Shown here piece by piece: positions 35,065 to 47,700 of a DNA stretch of 64,000 nucleotides; position 1 is the first letter of the stretch, and each line of letters begins with the position of its first letter. The translations under genes and the position numbers were made by a program. The notes under the pieces are model-generated. The model made no database searches. It was not told where the DNA came from and saw only the letters and a list, made by a program, of their open reading frames with translations. This DNA is from Asterella californica (taxonomy: Eukaryota > Streptophyta > Marchantiopsida > Marchantiales > Aytoniaceae). Location: positions 8,742,001 through 8,806,000 of the forward strand of contig JAYKYS010000005.1 of assembly GCA_036924285.1 (NCBI GenBank). The letters are read 5' to 3'.

Positions 35065-37012
35065 TGAAGTTTGGTCTGCGAATACACAACGTATCTGGCT
35101 GTAGAGAGATACATCAAGATCTATGACCTACTCGATGAAATACTTAAGTCCTCAGTATCCAATCTATCAAGTTTTTCTTGGTTTCTACTAACCTAACTTG
35201 TGGTGCAAGTGCCCCACACATCACAGCTAAGCATTCGACCTTATTCTAAGTACAAGAAGGATTCAAACATGATAAAACATGTGTTTACATCACAAATGCA
35301 CCTTCAAATGTGCACTAGCAATACATTTTTCACTGATTTCGTCTACAAGCTACTTAAACACTCAACTTTTTGACTTCTTACGGTTCGTTGATATGAGGAT
35401 GATTCAAGATGAACCTAACAACAATAGATAGTCCTACTGTACAAGCTTTCCAATAAGATAAAGCATGCACACATCAAGTAACCAATGAGCTCAAGACTTG
35501 GTGTCGAAGACAATGATATCTCATTGTTAAAGATTTTCAATCAGCAACTTCGACGTTGTGTAACGCCTTATCTGAGTACGATCTCTGTACTAAATATAAC
35601 TTCTTCATCTCTCTTGCAACACTTCCATGAAGTTTCACCTCCAAACCTCAAGTCGTTTGGTCGAAGCCAACCCAATAGGAGAAGTCACTTTTCTTCTTCG
35701 AAACCCGTCACGTTGTAATCTAAACTTTGGCAACCTCTTGCTCCCAACTCAAACTTCCAAATGGGCTCAAAGTTCACGAGAAATTCCCTTTGATCCTTTA
35801 CTACTACTCCCTGAAATTTCAGCTTCAGATCTCAAACCAATTGGCCGACATGGACTACGTCTTTTGTCTGTGCTAACTTATGAGCTTTACAAACCCTAGT
35901 GGCTAAAATCCACGACCTCAACACCTCCTCTTAACCAAATGAGATGAAATTTCACATGAAATAAGCTAATAAGACACTCCAATACTAGAAATTTTCACTA
36001 AGAGATTCGATCTCATGCCCATGGAACAACTCAGTCTTTGAATCCAAGAAAACGGTTTTACTTCTATTTCTTAATTGTCAAATCTAACTTCAATCGACCA
36101 TTTCAATGTCAAATCCAACCTAAACATAGGACTATTTTACATCAGTGCAACCAACAAGGTGTAAACTATCCAATCCCCTTGACAATCCTCAAAGATCATT
36201 CTTCAAACTCTCGAGAAACTCAGAGACGTGACTCGAGATATAGATTTGACCCCTTGACTTTGAACGATCATAACACCTTGATCAAATCTCCAAATTGATC
36301 GATCTTCCCTCCAAATTGTAGCCTAGCTTGAGAGCTTTCCAACGAGACCTCACACTTTACGAATGACCTCCGAGAAACCTCCGAAACCTCAAAACCGTCC
36401 TTAGGACTTGGAAGAACTTGATTGGTAAAAAATGAACCAATGAGAAAGAAGATTGGAGATCACTTTATCTTTCACATGGCACCATAAACACTCTCCACCT
36501 TCAAAGTTTGAACCAAAATACTTTGGACTCTAACCTTAACATAGGATAATCACCCCCGTTGGACGATAGAGATAACAACGACATGAAAATACTCGAGGTT
36601 TAATACAAAGTCAAGATAATGACCTTGAACTGATCTATGATGAAAGGTACGACAAAAAGAAATGAGGAAGTCATCACTTGATTACAATCCTCCTCATCAA
36701 AGGTCTCCTCCACATCCTCCTTACAATCCTCCTCAAGTTGGCTAGAAAGTTCAAGTTCATTCATCCATCAAAGTAAGATGTACACAGTCAGGTCTCAATT
36801 CTCCCCATATGTGATGATTGACAAGATCACTGAAGTAGACAAGTCCATCACACTCCTCATGAACTCATCATCAAATTAGACAACGAGCACTGTTGAAAAT
36901 GATCGCGATAGATGTAATGAAGTTTGATATGAAACAGATAAAGAGTTGAAAGATCCGAAACTCAGATCAATCCTCCCCCCATGAGTACAACTCTCGTAGC
37001 TCTTCATCTTTC
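35065..37012. other. non-coding retroelement interior (copy 1 at about 36.2-37.0 kb)
   Basis: No coding frame. The strings gagctttccaacgagacctc, aatacaaagtcaagataatg and gaagtcatcacttgatta recur in diverged form at 38.66-39.06 kb. With the adjacent inverted LTR (37013-37282) this suggests the interior of a non-coding, copia-related element on the minus strand. Confidence 0.45.
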
Positions 37013-37282
37013 ATGTAAGACACTAAGAAATACTCATGAAATACCAGGCAAAGAAGAATACTCTCATGAATCCTCAAACTCCAAGAAGAGAGAGCGAGTA
37101 GACAAGGAAGTAAAATTAGGAATGAGATAATAGAGATTTCATCTTTCCATGTATATATTGTGGAGGTGAGTACAAGAGAAACCCTAATGGTGCGTTAGCC
37201 CTCTAACTAATTGTACGTAACTATCATAACCACTCCAACTTATATTAACCGTCGATCTACTAAAGCTTGGGATTATATCAAC
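37013..37282 (-). repeat. copia-like LTR, minus orientation
   Basis: The reverse complement of this segment matches 34270-34494 (gttgatataatcccaagctt ... cttgtctactcgctctc). The two LTRs face each other across 2.5 kb, so they belong to different insertions or a rearranged element. Confidence 0.6.
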
Positions 37283-39535
37283 ACTCTCCTTCAAGCTCGA
37301 CTCTACATCCTCGTACGTCTTTCTGTGCATGTCTAACTCCACGAGAATAGATAACGCGACACCACTAAAAAACTCCAAGTTGTGCTCGAATATATGCAAC
37401 TCTTTGTCAATACTTCACATACCTTGAGTTGAAGTCGTTTCCTCATCACGCTGTCATATAACATGTTTTTTATCTAGCAATACACTGGGTATATGGCTGT
37501 GTAGAGGTATCTGGCTTGAACAATTTGGCTATAAACTTTGATCTTTCAACCCAATGTTCTCTATCTACTCTTCTTGCACAAGTGATCTTGTGTTCCTTCG
37601 ATTCAAGGTTAAAGTTTACTTTGATCCAAAAGATACGTATAAGTTGTAGAAATTGGGTTAAAAATAGATTTATCTGAAATACTCAGCTCTGTACCATTTA
37701 ACTTAAAGTAACTATATTACTGAAAGCATGACTTAATAGCTTTCCAACGACGCTAGCTACTCATCAATCCGACCGTCACAACTCTATCTAGCACAATCGA
37801 AAGATGCTCTAGGACCATCAACCAAACTTGATAGAGTCCCAATACAACTTGTTGTACACCTTGGTCTACTAAGCATTCTAGCAAAGTAAAGCATGCATGC
37901 TTCAAGGCACTACTCAGATCTCAACATAGCACCAACGATGGCAGTGCTTGACAGCTCCGAAAATCCAAACAACGGCTTATGACTCATCATGATTCCGTTC
38001 TCCTTCACCACAAAGAGCTAAAATTGACCCCACATCTTCACAATGTCGAGTTGTATGTATGCATGGTAGATTCAGCAACAAACTCCTCACCAATTGCTCG
38101 GAATGAACCAAAAGGTGACATAGATATGATCAAAAACCTGAACCCGCTAATAACAGAAGCTTCTCTAAACTTTGAGACCTCAGTTCTCTCAAACCGGTCA
38201 ATCAACTTAAGAGCTTACAGACCCAAGTACATTTGATCCAAGATCTTGAGCAACCTATTCGACCATTCAAGATGAAACTTCTTCAAATATCTTAAAGATA
38301 AGACATCTCTCAATCTTGGAAAGTTTCACCGAGAAATTCGATCCAGAACTCAAGAAATAGCCAATCCTCCATGACTGTCATAGTCCGCAATACTCGTCTC
38401 ATCACGTCTGCACTTCTCAACTTCAATCGATCGGTTCAAAATCCAAATCAATCAAGAATCGGCTGAAATTTATATTAAAACGATCATCTCATTGTCAGCT
38501 CTCCAACCCAATTGATTGTTAATCAAAACTCCTCATAAGTCTCTCTGAACAACTGAAAACATCACAATGGATACGAATTACATCTCCCTCCACTCAATCA
38601 ATCATAATGCCCTCAATCCTCGATGAAATCACTCGATTCTTCAGACCAGATTGTAGCCCTGGTCGAGAGCTTTCCAACTATATCCTTCTTTGCGCAAATG
38701 GACCTCCAAAGTCTCTCAAAACCACAAAAACATCACAAGGATAAGCTTGAACATCATTGGTCCAAAATAGAGCAATGAGAGCAAAAAGAGCTTTAATTTT
38801 ATCCTTTCTTTATTCAACTTTTTCCTCTAGAACAAATTTTGACACTCAAGAAAACACTAGACACCAATAAGACTAGAAGAAACTAGAAAATCTTGGAGAC
38901 ATATCGAAGGATTCTCTGAGCACTATAATTACACAGAAACGCTCAACCAGAATAGAACAATTGAGTCGCAGACTAATACAAAGTCAATATTACAACCTGA
39001 AAATGATCAACAATGAAAATTATGACAAAAGAAAATGACGAAGCTATCACTTGATTGAAATACTCTTCTCTGAAGTTTCTCATGATCCATACCTTATGGT
39101 TGATCTTTGGTCTGCAATGACACCTGATATCGACCCAGACGTTGAAAATAACGTTGGCTGGATAGTTGAGATCTATTCTTCATCACAGCAAGATAAATAT
39201 CGTCATATTCCAAGTTTCTCTGTATGTAACAATGAGAACGATCATTGAAAGCAATAAATCCATTAGCCTTCTCATGAACTTGTCACCAAAATACGCAACT
39301 AACCATTTTCAAAAATGATCACGGTGGATGCAATGAAGCTTGAAGTGAAATAGATTTGAGAAAAGAAGATATGGAGTCGATATCAGACCTCCGTCCATAA
39401 CAAGCACTCTTTCTTCACTCCTCCATGCAGATCGTCAAGAGACCCTCACGAATCACCCGTTAAGAGAGAATGTCTTACGAATCCTCGACCCATCACTCTA
39501 TATCCAAATTTGGCGACAAGGACCACTGTAGTGAA
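37283..39535. other. non-coding retroelement interior (copy 2 at about 38.6-39.4 kb)
   Basis: Diverged copy of 36.2-37.0 kb (gagctttccaactatatcct, aatacaaagtcaatattaca and gaagctatcacttgattg). Stretches around 37.7 kb carry a further tagctttccaacgacgctag. No gene recognised. Confidence 0.4.
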
Positions 39536-39575
39536 CGTGCACAGATTGCTGATTCGGCACGTTTCACTAACGTGT

Positions 39576-39857
39576 GACCAATGAGATAGATTATCATGAC
39601 ACTCATCACATTGTGCGACGAGTTACGTGATAAGATTCACGCAACATAGAAAAGAAACACATCTTAAGTTCTACGAGATTTTCACACAAGAGCCGTACCA
39701 CAACACGACAACGCTTGCGACCAATGAGATAGATTATCATGACACTCATCACACTGTGCGACGAATTACGTGATAAGATTCACGCAACATAGAAAAGAAA
39801 CACATCTTAAGTTCTACGAGATTTTCACACAAGAGCCGTACCACAACACGACAACGC
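39576..39857. repeat. 143-bp tandem duplication
   Basis: Two nearly identical copies (39576-39718 and 39719-39857) begin gaccaatgagatagattatc and end acaacacgacaacgct. Only two or three base differences are visible, so the event is recent. Confidence 0.9.
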
Positions 39858-41825
39858 TATGAAGTACGAAGTCCTTCCGGCTGAAGTCTTACTCCTTGGC
39901 TCTCCTCTTGAACTTCATTAGCTCTTGAGTTGACTCTCCAAAGTACGAAGTCCTCTTGCCCCGTTCCTTCTTCTTGATCGCGATACTGTCTCGGTCTCGC
40001 TTCACCAACAATCTCTACTGATGAAGATTTTGTTAGCGCTTGAGGTTCATCCTGTTCTTCATGATCTCTGATTCTTCTTCCGAAGTCTCCATCACCAACC
40101 TCTTTATCTCTTCTTTCTTCTTGAAGTTATTGCTCATGACGTCTCGTCCTCGGCTCTTTGCATCTTCGCCCGTGTACTTGGTTTTGTAGAAATCATGAGA
40201 ATCTCCACGTTCTCCCTTCTTGGCATCGACTCTTCGTCCAACTCTTCATCCTCCAACGTCTGCGGTCCTTATAAGTCCTCTTCGATTGGTGTCAAAAGAT
40301 GCATACCTCGAAAAAAATACCGCGGCGAAAGCTGTGAAGTACATCGATCCGCCGTCGTAGAAGGTGCTATACAACTTCTAGACGTGCAAATGGAAGATCT
40401 TTGCCGAGTATATCTTCCTCCTGCTAATATCAACTCGATGAAGTGTACCTATCTTATAGAGCTTGAAGATGGTGTTCAAGGCCTATGCAATTGTCATTCT
40501 GAACGTGTCCTGATAACAAGGCACCTTGAAGCTATTCGTACCTACTGGCATATGTGTAGACAATTTTGTGTACTTCGTCATTTGGTCCGAAGTTAGCCTG
40601 ATAGTGTTGTCATACATCAGGTCAACTTCTTGACCTACTTCGTTGATTCTTAGCACAAAATTCCAGTTCTACAACGTCTAATTCTGCGGTCTTTTCCTCG
40701 GTCTTGACGAAAAATGTCCTCGGCAAATCAAAATTTTGTTGACGAGATCTGCCGACATCATGTCATAGTTCTGCAACAAGAAGGACAACCCCAAGTCCTC
40801 AAGTTGTAGCATATGCCGCAAGAAGTGGTGGATGTCACTTTCATACTCGATCGAACTAGCAAATGGAAAAAAATGACGTGCGCATACACGTCGTTACACA
40901 ACATTCATCGCTGACTAAAATACAAGTACATAACAAGCACATAGTGTCGTACACATACACAAGTATACTACAATCACCTCCTTAGCTGACGGTTTGCTCC
41001 CTCGAACTCCAGATAGTCATTTGATGACACTATGTGATATGAACCTTCTTCGGTGTGAAGATCAAGAGGTCAGGCGCTACGTCGTCTTATCGTTAGTCGC
41101 TTGTCTGCAATCCATATCACATGAAGGTCGAATGATCTACCTCGTTAACTACACCGAGGACATATCTACTGCCCTTGAGAAACTATGATGAGAAGTGATG
41201 TCAAACATGACATGTGTCATTCTCTCGAACAAGCATCACATAACAACATAGTGGTCGCTCCACTAGCATATCCACATAGAATATACTTTAAACCTGCACG
41301 TATAACTACTAAACTTGGATCCACATAACCGTCGATGTTAGGAAAATGATATGACGCACAATTAAGCACATGATCTTTTCAATTTACATCATCACGGCCC
41401 TCTAACACGAGAACATCAGACAATAACACCTCATACACTCTTTAGATAATGCATCGTGCAGTCACATCTAATGTCATCGGTGTTATTTGCTGCAAATACA
41501 CATAACCATCAGGATTAAACCTGCGAATCGATGATCGTTAACCTCCTCCTCGAATAGTCAAATACTGTATTGATCTCTATGTTGAGAAATCGATAAGTTC
41601 TCAAATATCATCGACATAACTCACAAAAACATCTCAGGTCGTTGAGAACATACTCTCACCCACATATCGGAATCATCAAGATTCACAACCTCAACAAATT
41701 AACGACGAATGACTACAAGTAAATCTGGTTGTCGATCGTATTAGCAGAAAGTATGCTGAGAAGGATGTCAAGGATGCTTGTCGACTGAAACGATAATTCA
41801 TAACCAACCATGATAACTTAAGATC
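39858..41825. other. no recognisable gene
   Basis: The plus-strand frame 40195-40596 (133 aa, Ser-rich start) matches nothing I know. The motif aagtacgaagtcc appears near 39861 and 39949 and also at 34042, so this is probably repeat-derived. Confidence 0.3.
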
Positions 41826-41829
41826 TTAG

Positions 41830-42112
41830 TTTTCATGATGACTCTTCTGCAAGCCACTTGCTCAATCTTCTCTTCACCGTCTGAACAACATTTTTTGTCA
41901 AGCCATCAGCCTCAGAGTGATCTCGAGATATAATACAGTGATCAATCAGCACTTGGTGTCACAGACCTGAAACTCACCATGAAACTCTGTACCCTCATCA
42001 ATCAACACTTTGGCTGGTGCACCAAAATGACTCAACGCTAGATCTAGGAAAGCATATGCTACACCCTCACTTTCCTTGTCTGGTCGAGATAGGACAATAG
42101 TTCAAAATAGTT
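41830..42112 (-). pseudogene. gypsy integrase fragment of a third lineage
   Basis: The minus strand reads AFLDLALSHFGAPAKVLIDEGTEFHGEFQ, with the DxGTEF pattern of the integrase second catalytic Asp. A diverged ISRDHSEADGL segment and a KRRLSKWL-like end follow. Stops interrupt it. The residues differ from elements A, B and C. Confidence 0.65.
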
Positions 42113-42189
42113 ATCCCTTTATGATCTTAGAGATCTCGATCCTCAACATCCACTCTTAGCCTATAGAGTTCTTTCGATTTTTCTGGCTG

Positions 42190-42318
42190 TACTCTCGGAT
42201 TGAACTCTAGTGTCTAAGAGACACATGATATCCCATTTATGAATATTTTGCATATGTTTAAGTTCCAGTTGCTTCGCTCTCTTGTTGATGCCATTGATGT
42301 TTAAGAAAAATATTTGGA
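42190..42318 (-). pseudogene. LINE endonuclease N-terminal fragment
   Basis: The minus strand reads LNINGINKRAKQLELKHMQ and WDIMCLLDTRVQSE, matching the start of an apurinic-type endonuclease (NxNG ... ICLLET). It directly abuts the gypsy integrase piece on the 5'-to-3' minus strand, an example of element-on-element insertion. Confidence 0.65.
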
Positions 42319-42599
42319 GTTTTGGTACCTTGTGGATATCTGTTGCGTCTGATGAGAAGATGAAAGGAGAATCCGATTAAACTTTCTTGGTCTAATTACG
42401 CTCATTAACAGAGTTTTCGTGGACCATAGATCCTTCCGATCGACCAGACTTCCAACCAAAAGTAACAACTCAATCAAGCTCCTTGGGTAACTTTAGATTA
42501 GAATGCCGTTTGCTTGTTAATTTCTTCTTTTCCCTATGGCACAAAGCCGTTTAAGAAGTCTATTAATCCTGACCGATATAAAAGAGATAAAGCTTTTAC

Positions 42600-42800
42600 C
42601 ATGTCCGTTTTATCCCTTCAAGGGGCATCGGAATGTCCTTTATAGGTAACCACAGCGTACCCAGATCAGATTCACACAATTGCGACTTCTTACAGCACCT
42701 CCAACCAAGAGTAGAAGGTTTTAACTCCAGACCTTTCACTTAGAGATCTGGGACTCAACCATCTCAGTGCTATATCTCAACGATCTTCGATATGGCACGT
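42600..42800 (-). repeat. tRNA-derived SINE copy 1
   Basis: On the minus strand an A box (gagatggttgagtccc) near 42762 is followed by aagtgaaaggtctggagtta (B box region) near 42720 and then ggttggaggtgctg. The same order occurs at 63905-64000 on the plus strand. It reads on into gtgtgaatctgatctgggta, which resembles the body of plant SINEs. Confidence 0.6.
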
Positions 42801-44777
42801 TGTTGATGCCATCTCTTCCAGGTGACAGTTTTGAACCATTGAGGTGACTCCTGTGCTTGACTCGGCCGGATAGGCAGTAGACAACTTTTCGGTTACTCTG
42901 AATTGATCCGAATGAAAAGACACCATATATACAAGTACAAGTCGCTGTTAAAATTCATCACGTCTTATGCAGGCCAGTTACAATTCGTCTCGACCGGTAC
43001 TGACATTGAATAGGTACACAATTTTATTTGTACATTGTTGCGATTCTTTCTTCCCGACTGAAGTAAGCTTGTCTATAGATGTCAGTCTAAAGCGTGCCGC
43101 AGAGCTTATTGGAACTTACTGGAGCTTATCATTAGAACTTATTATTATTATATATTGCCGTAGAGCATAGCCATCTACTCCATAGACAGCGATGGAGAAG
43201 TCGAGTTGGCGCTGCTGAGATTATTACTGTGTCACACTAGAATCTGGATGGCAGACGAGCAGCTTACTGTGGAGGTCACCCCCTTGGTACTCGTCTTTGG
43301 TTCCAGAGTTTCCATGGTCAGTCGTTTCGTGCGAGTCTTTGTCCCAGTTGTCACAAATTCTACTTGTGACAACTATATCTTCCCGGTGGAACCTTGCGAT
43401 CCTTCGATGTGCAAATTACTTCTTGGACTACACCCAATTTCGACCAGTTATGCCTACAGTTTATACCACAGTGATAATTGCAGAGTATACAAGGACAACA
43501 ATCCGGTAAAAGCGCTGGGCAGACTTTGGTCTAGTTTTAGCTGGGTAGCGCCAAATTATCGCTTAAGCCATTGATAGAATGGCGGTAAAACATACAAGCA
43601 AAATATATAGATATATCTATATATTTCTATATTTGAAACAGTAGGCCCGTAGGGCGGGGGCACAAAAAAAAGGGCCCGGGGACAGCACAAAATAAAAAAA
43701 CTGACTCGGGCCAGGAATAAATATCGGGGCCGCGTCCGAAAGGCCGCGTTGGAGCTTTCGAATGGGTGGGAGAATGGGAGAAAGAAGCTCGGAGAGAAGT
43801 TACTGGTGTGCGTCTGGTGCGTCTCCTAGGCTCACATGTTGACTTTGTATTATATTTTTTTCTCGGTCTTCCGGGGTTGATATTCATTCATTCATAGTGG
43901 AACTTGGTAAGTAGATCGACCTATACGTCTTGCTTTAACTGTTACGTTAGGAGTGACTTTTCGTACTGCTTGGCGTACTACCGAGTAATCAGAATACAGA
44001 GTTTAAGAAGAGATATGAGTACGCGGGCCACGAAGCGTACAACCACTACGACCCAGGTTGCACAATGCGGGGTCCGGTTATTCCCTGGCAACCAATTCTT
44101 TTGTGGTAAACAATTTAATCTAATTATAACGTCAAGGGTCGAATCACCAAAAAACAGCTTATGCTCCAGAAGTGGCTTTGACGCTCCCCTGGAATGGTTT
44201 GAGCGCTCCAAGGATTGGCTAAACACTCTCCTTTGGGAACTCCGATTTAAAGCACCACAGAAATACAAAGAAAGTGTTGATAGGAAAACCTCACATGCTT
44301 ATGGTGGACCTCAAAGGGTAGTAAAGAAATCTTTTCTCTCTGTAACGGGGACAGCATGACTGTTATCTCCAACGTAAGAGCACATCATAGGTCATATCTA
44401 TTTGCCTTCATCGTTTCACTTGACTATGTACACAGCAGCCTTACACTGTTAACTTGGCTGCTGCCCGACAAGATTGAGAACTGTTCAACTTTCCTTCCGA
44501 ACAATATTACCAACGAAGACCCTTTCACGGTTCTACACATCCCTGTATTTCCTACTCTCCGGTACCTCGTACGGAAGTTTGTAAAGGGAAAATATACTGG
44601 TCAAGGTGTCCCGACCAAAAGTAAGATGCTAAGAAAGACGGTGCTACTAACTAGCGTACAACATCGAAATGGACGATGACCTTAGAACAAAAAGTTACTC
44701 CAATGTCTTCGTGCAATTTATTCGATACAAACAAGTATGCCAGTGGCCGACCCATTCTGAAGATGAAGATATCTAAT
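42801..44777. other. intergenic, 3' side of the ABC1K gene
   Basis: The plus-strand frames at 43206-43574 and 43904-44359 show no known domain. A TA-rich stretch (43600-43632) is followed by a patch of G-rich and A-rich runs (43645-43700) that looks like inserted repeat DNA. Confidence 0.3.
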
Positions 44778-47700
44778 CTAGGGGGCTGCGATTGCAGCTA
44801 TCGTGTAATCAAAAGGTACTTGCCACTCCTGCTTCAGCAAAAGGTCTCCAACCATCGTTATGATGTCCAGGTCCGGATCCAATTTCCGCTGCCAACCCTG
44901 CAGAGGCGAACGAAAGAAAGTAACTAAATCTAAGTCCTACACCGCTTACAAGTATAAAATCTCCTTTAGAAACCTCTACAGTACAATCGTCTGTTGGAAG
45001 GTGGAACGTACCTCCAAGATTAACGTCGTAACCATCACCGTGCACACGTCCCCATCAACACTCACTCTATGCTTACGAACCTGATCAAATAACTCCGTCA
45101 TACATTCACCAGTATTCTTTGCCGTACCCCTGATTGACAGGTATTCTTTGAACGTAAGATCCACGTCCCTCGCGAACGCCTGTGTACATAAACTCGTCGT
45201 AAGTTGAAAGTAGTACGACACTGGTTGTGGACTCATGAAGAAACTTAGATCTGATTCCGGCAGAAGCCAAGTCCCCTGATCTACAACACTCATTCTTATG
45301 TAGCGACACTACATTAAGAATCAGTGGTCATCCACGACTCAGATAACTGAGCATTCTACCACTTATACCTACGATGCATGCATAGGTTTCCGTGCACGTA
45401 TAACCCGAGCAAGATATAAATAATACTCGCCAGATAAGGAACGAGAAAGATCTTAAGTCGTATATTACCTCTGGATCAGGACAGCTCTGGTCTTCTGAGA
45501 ACTCGAGAGTCCACTTCGCAACCATTATACCATCCTTTCTGGCCACAGCCTAACGAATATCGAAAAGCAACATATACGCTGGTCACTATATATGTGTCAA
45601 ACAGTCTTCCCAAATCAAGAAACAGTACTCCAAAAGATTATCAATGTACCCATGTATTCAATCCATGTAAAGTGGAATCTCCTAAATGAGAACTCAAGAT
45701 GTCAAGGAAAACCAGAGCAGTATAACGGGTTTGTCCAAGCAGCACTGAACGAGAAACCCAACGATTTCAAGCATATACGATTCTAACCTCAAAAAGTTTG
45801 ACCAGTATGTCGCGATTTCTCTGGTTCAGCTCCGCAGTCATGCCAACATCTAGGAGGACAAGGTTCGGGCGACTATTTTTGAAACGCACAAAAATATTTC
45901 CTGGGTGCAGATCTCCATGGATGAAGTTATCCTCCTGCAAGTTCATAAACAAAACTCACATGAGTAAAACAGCTTTTCCTGTTGTCCGCGGTTTATGCAC
46001 TTAGGCCCTTATCGTCGCCCCTTCGGTTTCTCATGCCTAGATTCCATGATGACTTCAGTGTTTCAAGAATTACGGGCACGACGATGTGCTGAATAAAATG
46101 CAAACGACCACGGACCACGCTGTGCACTCTCACAGATGGACACTCTCCACCGGCCGCCGAGAATCTATGGGTTCCAACTGAAACTGCTCTTTCATTAAGT
46201 GGCTGCTATTCATAACTCACCAGCAACATCTTCAACAGTGCGCTACTACCAATGTACGCAAGTTGAGTATTCGTCGGTGTCACATGAGTTGTCTGTTCCA
46301 CAAAATTAGCAATGCTCTGACCTTCTTCGTACGTCTGCATTCACACGCAGAGCAATTAAATTCTGAATAACAAAACCAGTTACTACTCTCAGTTCTTCAC
46401 GCTTTACTAGATCTCAGAGCCTGGCAATCCTCCTCGATAACCATTACCCTTTCCTACATGCATGATGAACGACCAGCGCATAGAGACAGAAAGACCAGGC
46501 CAACGTTTCCCACCTCAACCAGAACTGCAGGGTGCACCCATGGATATACTGGTACAGGGAAAAGAACGTTTCGGGACTTCCGAAAGTTGTAAATAAATCT
46601 CAATAAATGGGCTGCCTCCAAAGTCAAATCCACCTGTTTACATTTTCATCGCGAGTTTCGGTCAGATACTGCGCATTCATCAAATAAGGACGACAAGGCC
46701 TTCGGAATTATCGGCTCATCAAAACTGTAGCTCCTTGGTAGCAGTTCCATAACATACTTGTTTGGTCATGAATGAAGCAAACTGCTGTACGGTCTTGTCC
46801 AACTGTAAATGCTGCAGGCCAGGAATGACGGTCGAGACTTTTGCCAACCACTTGATAATCACAAAATCGCGCTGAATCACCTTAGTTATACCTGGATGTC
46901 TCACCTATAACAGGCGACGTCCGTTATGTAGATATAACAGTTAATACAGATTAAAGATAACAGAAACAACTTACATATACGGATGAGCAGCTCCAGCAGA
47001 TTCGAATTGCATTACTCATGACATACTGAAGTTCAACATAACTCGAGTGAGATCTGTCCGTACCTTAACCGCTACGATTTGCCCTGGAATGTCATTACCA
47101 TGCTGCTGCTTTAATACCGCCCTGTGCACCTACCGACGACGGAATATGGTTCCAGTGAGTACCACGACATCATCGGATGATATCATCAAGAGGTAAGTGC
47201 TGGGAATAAAGAGAAAAGCTTCACACGAAATGCAGGCACAATGTAAGAACAAGGATAGTGTTCACACTTGGGCAATGCTACCGGATGCAACGGGTTCCTC
47301 CGAGAACTCCTCAAAAACGTCCTCAAGCCGAACCCTAAAAGCTTTCTCACAAATGTTTCTAGTCTGTTGAAATGTATGTGCGGGTGCCTGTAATTGCCAT
47401 CAGACAAACAACAGACTCAGGACGTGACGGAGATGGCTCCAGATTAACCGCAATACAGACCAATACTAATCACGGAGAGTAATAAAACCACCCTGCAGCG
47501 ACAAATCCATTGCCTTCGAAATGGCAATGGAGTTGATACGCTTACTCAAGTCTGTTCAAAGCGTCGGAGAATTCAGTTCTTACCTGCATGTGTAACTTGG
47601 CAAGCCGCTCGCATATGTCCCGTGAAAAAATATCAGGACGTGTTGCGGCCCACTGTCCCCACTTTATGAAGGCTGGGCCTGAAGTCACACGAGAAATATC

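Noticed and set aside
40195..40596. 133-aa plus-strand ORF as a gene
   Set aside because: No motif, no splice or codon support, and repeat-derived strings nearby.
43206..44359. Two plus-strand ORFs beside the ABC1K gene
   Set aside because: No family resemblance or splice evidence; they lie in the 3' flank of a well-supported minus-strand gene.
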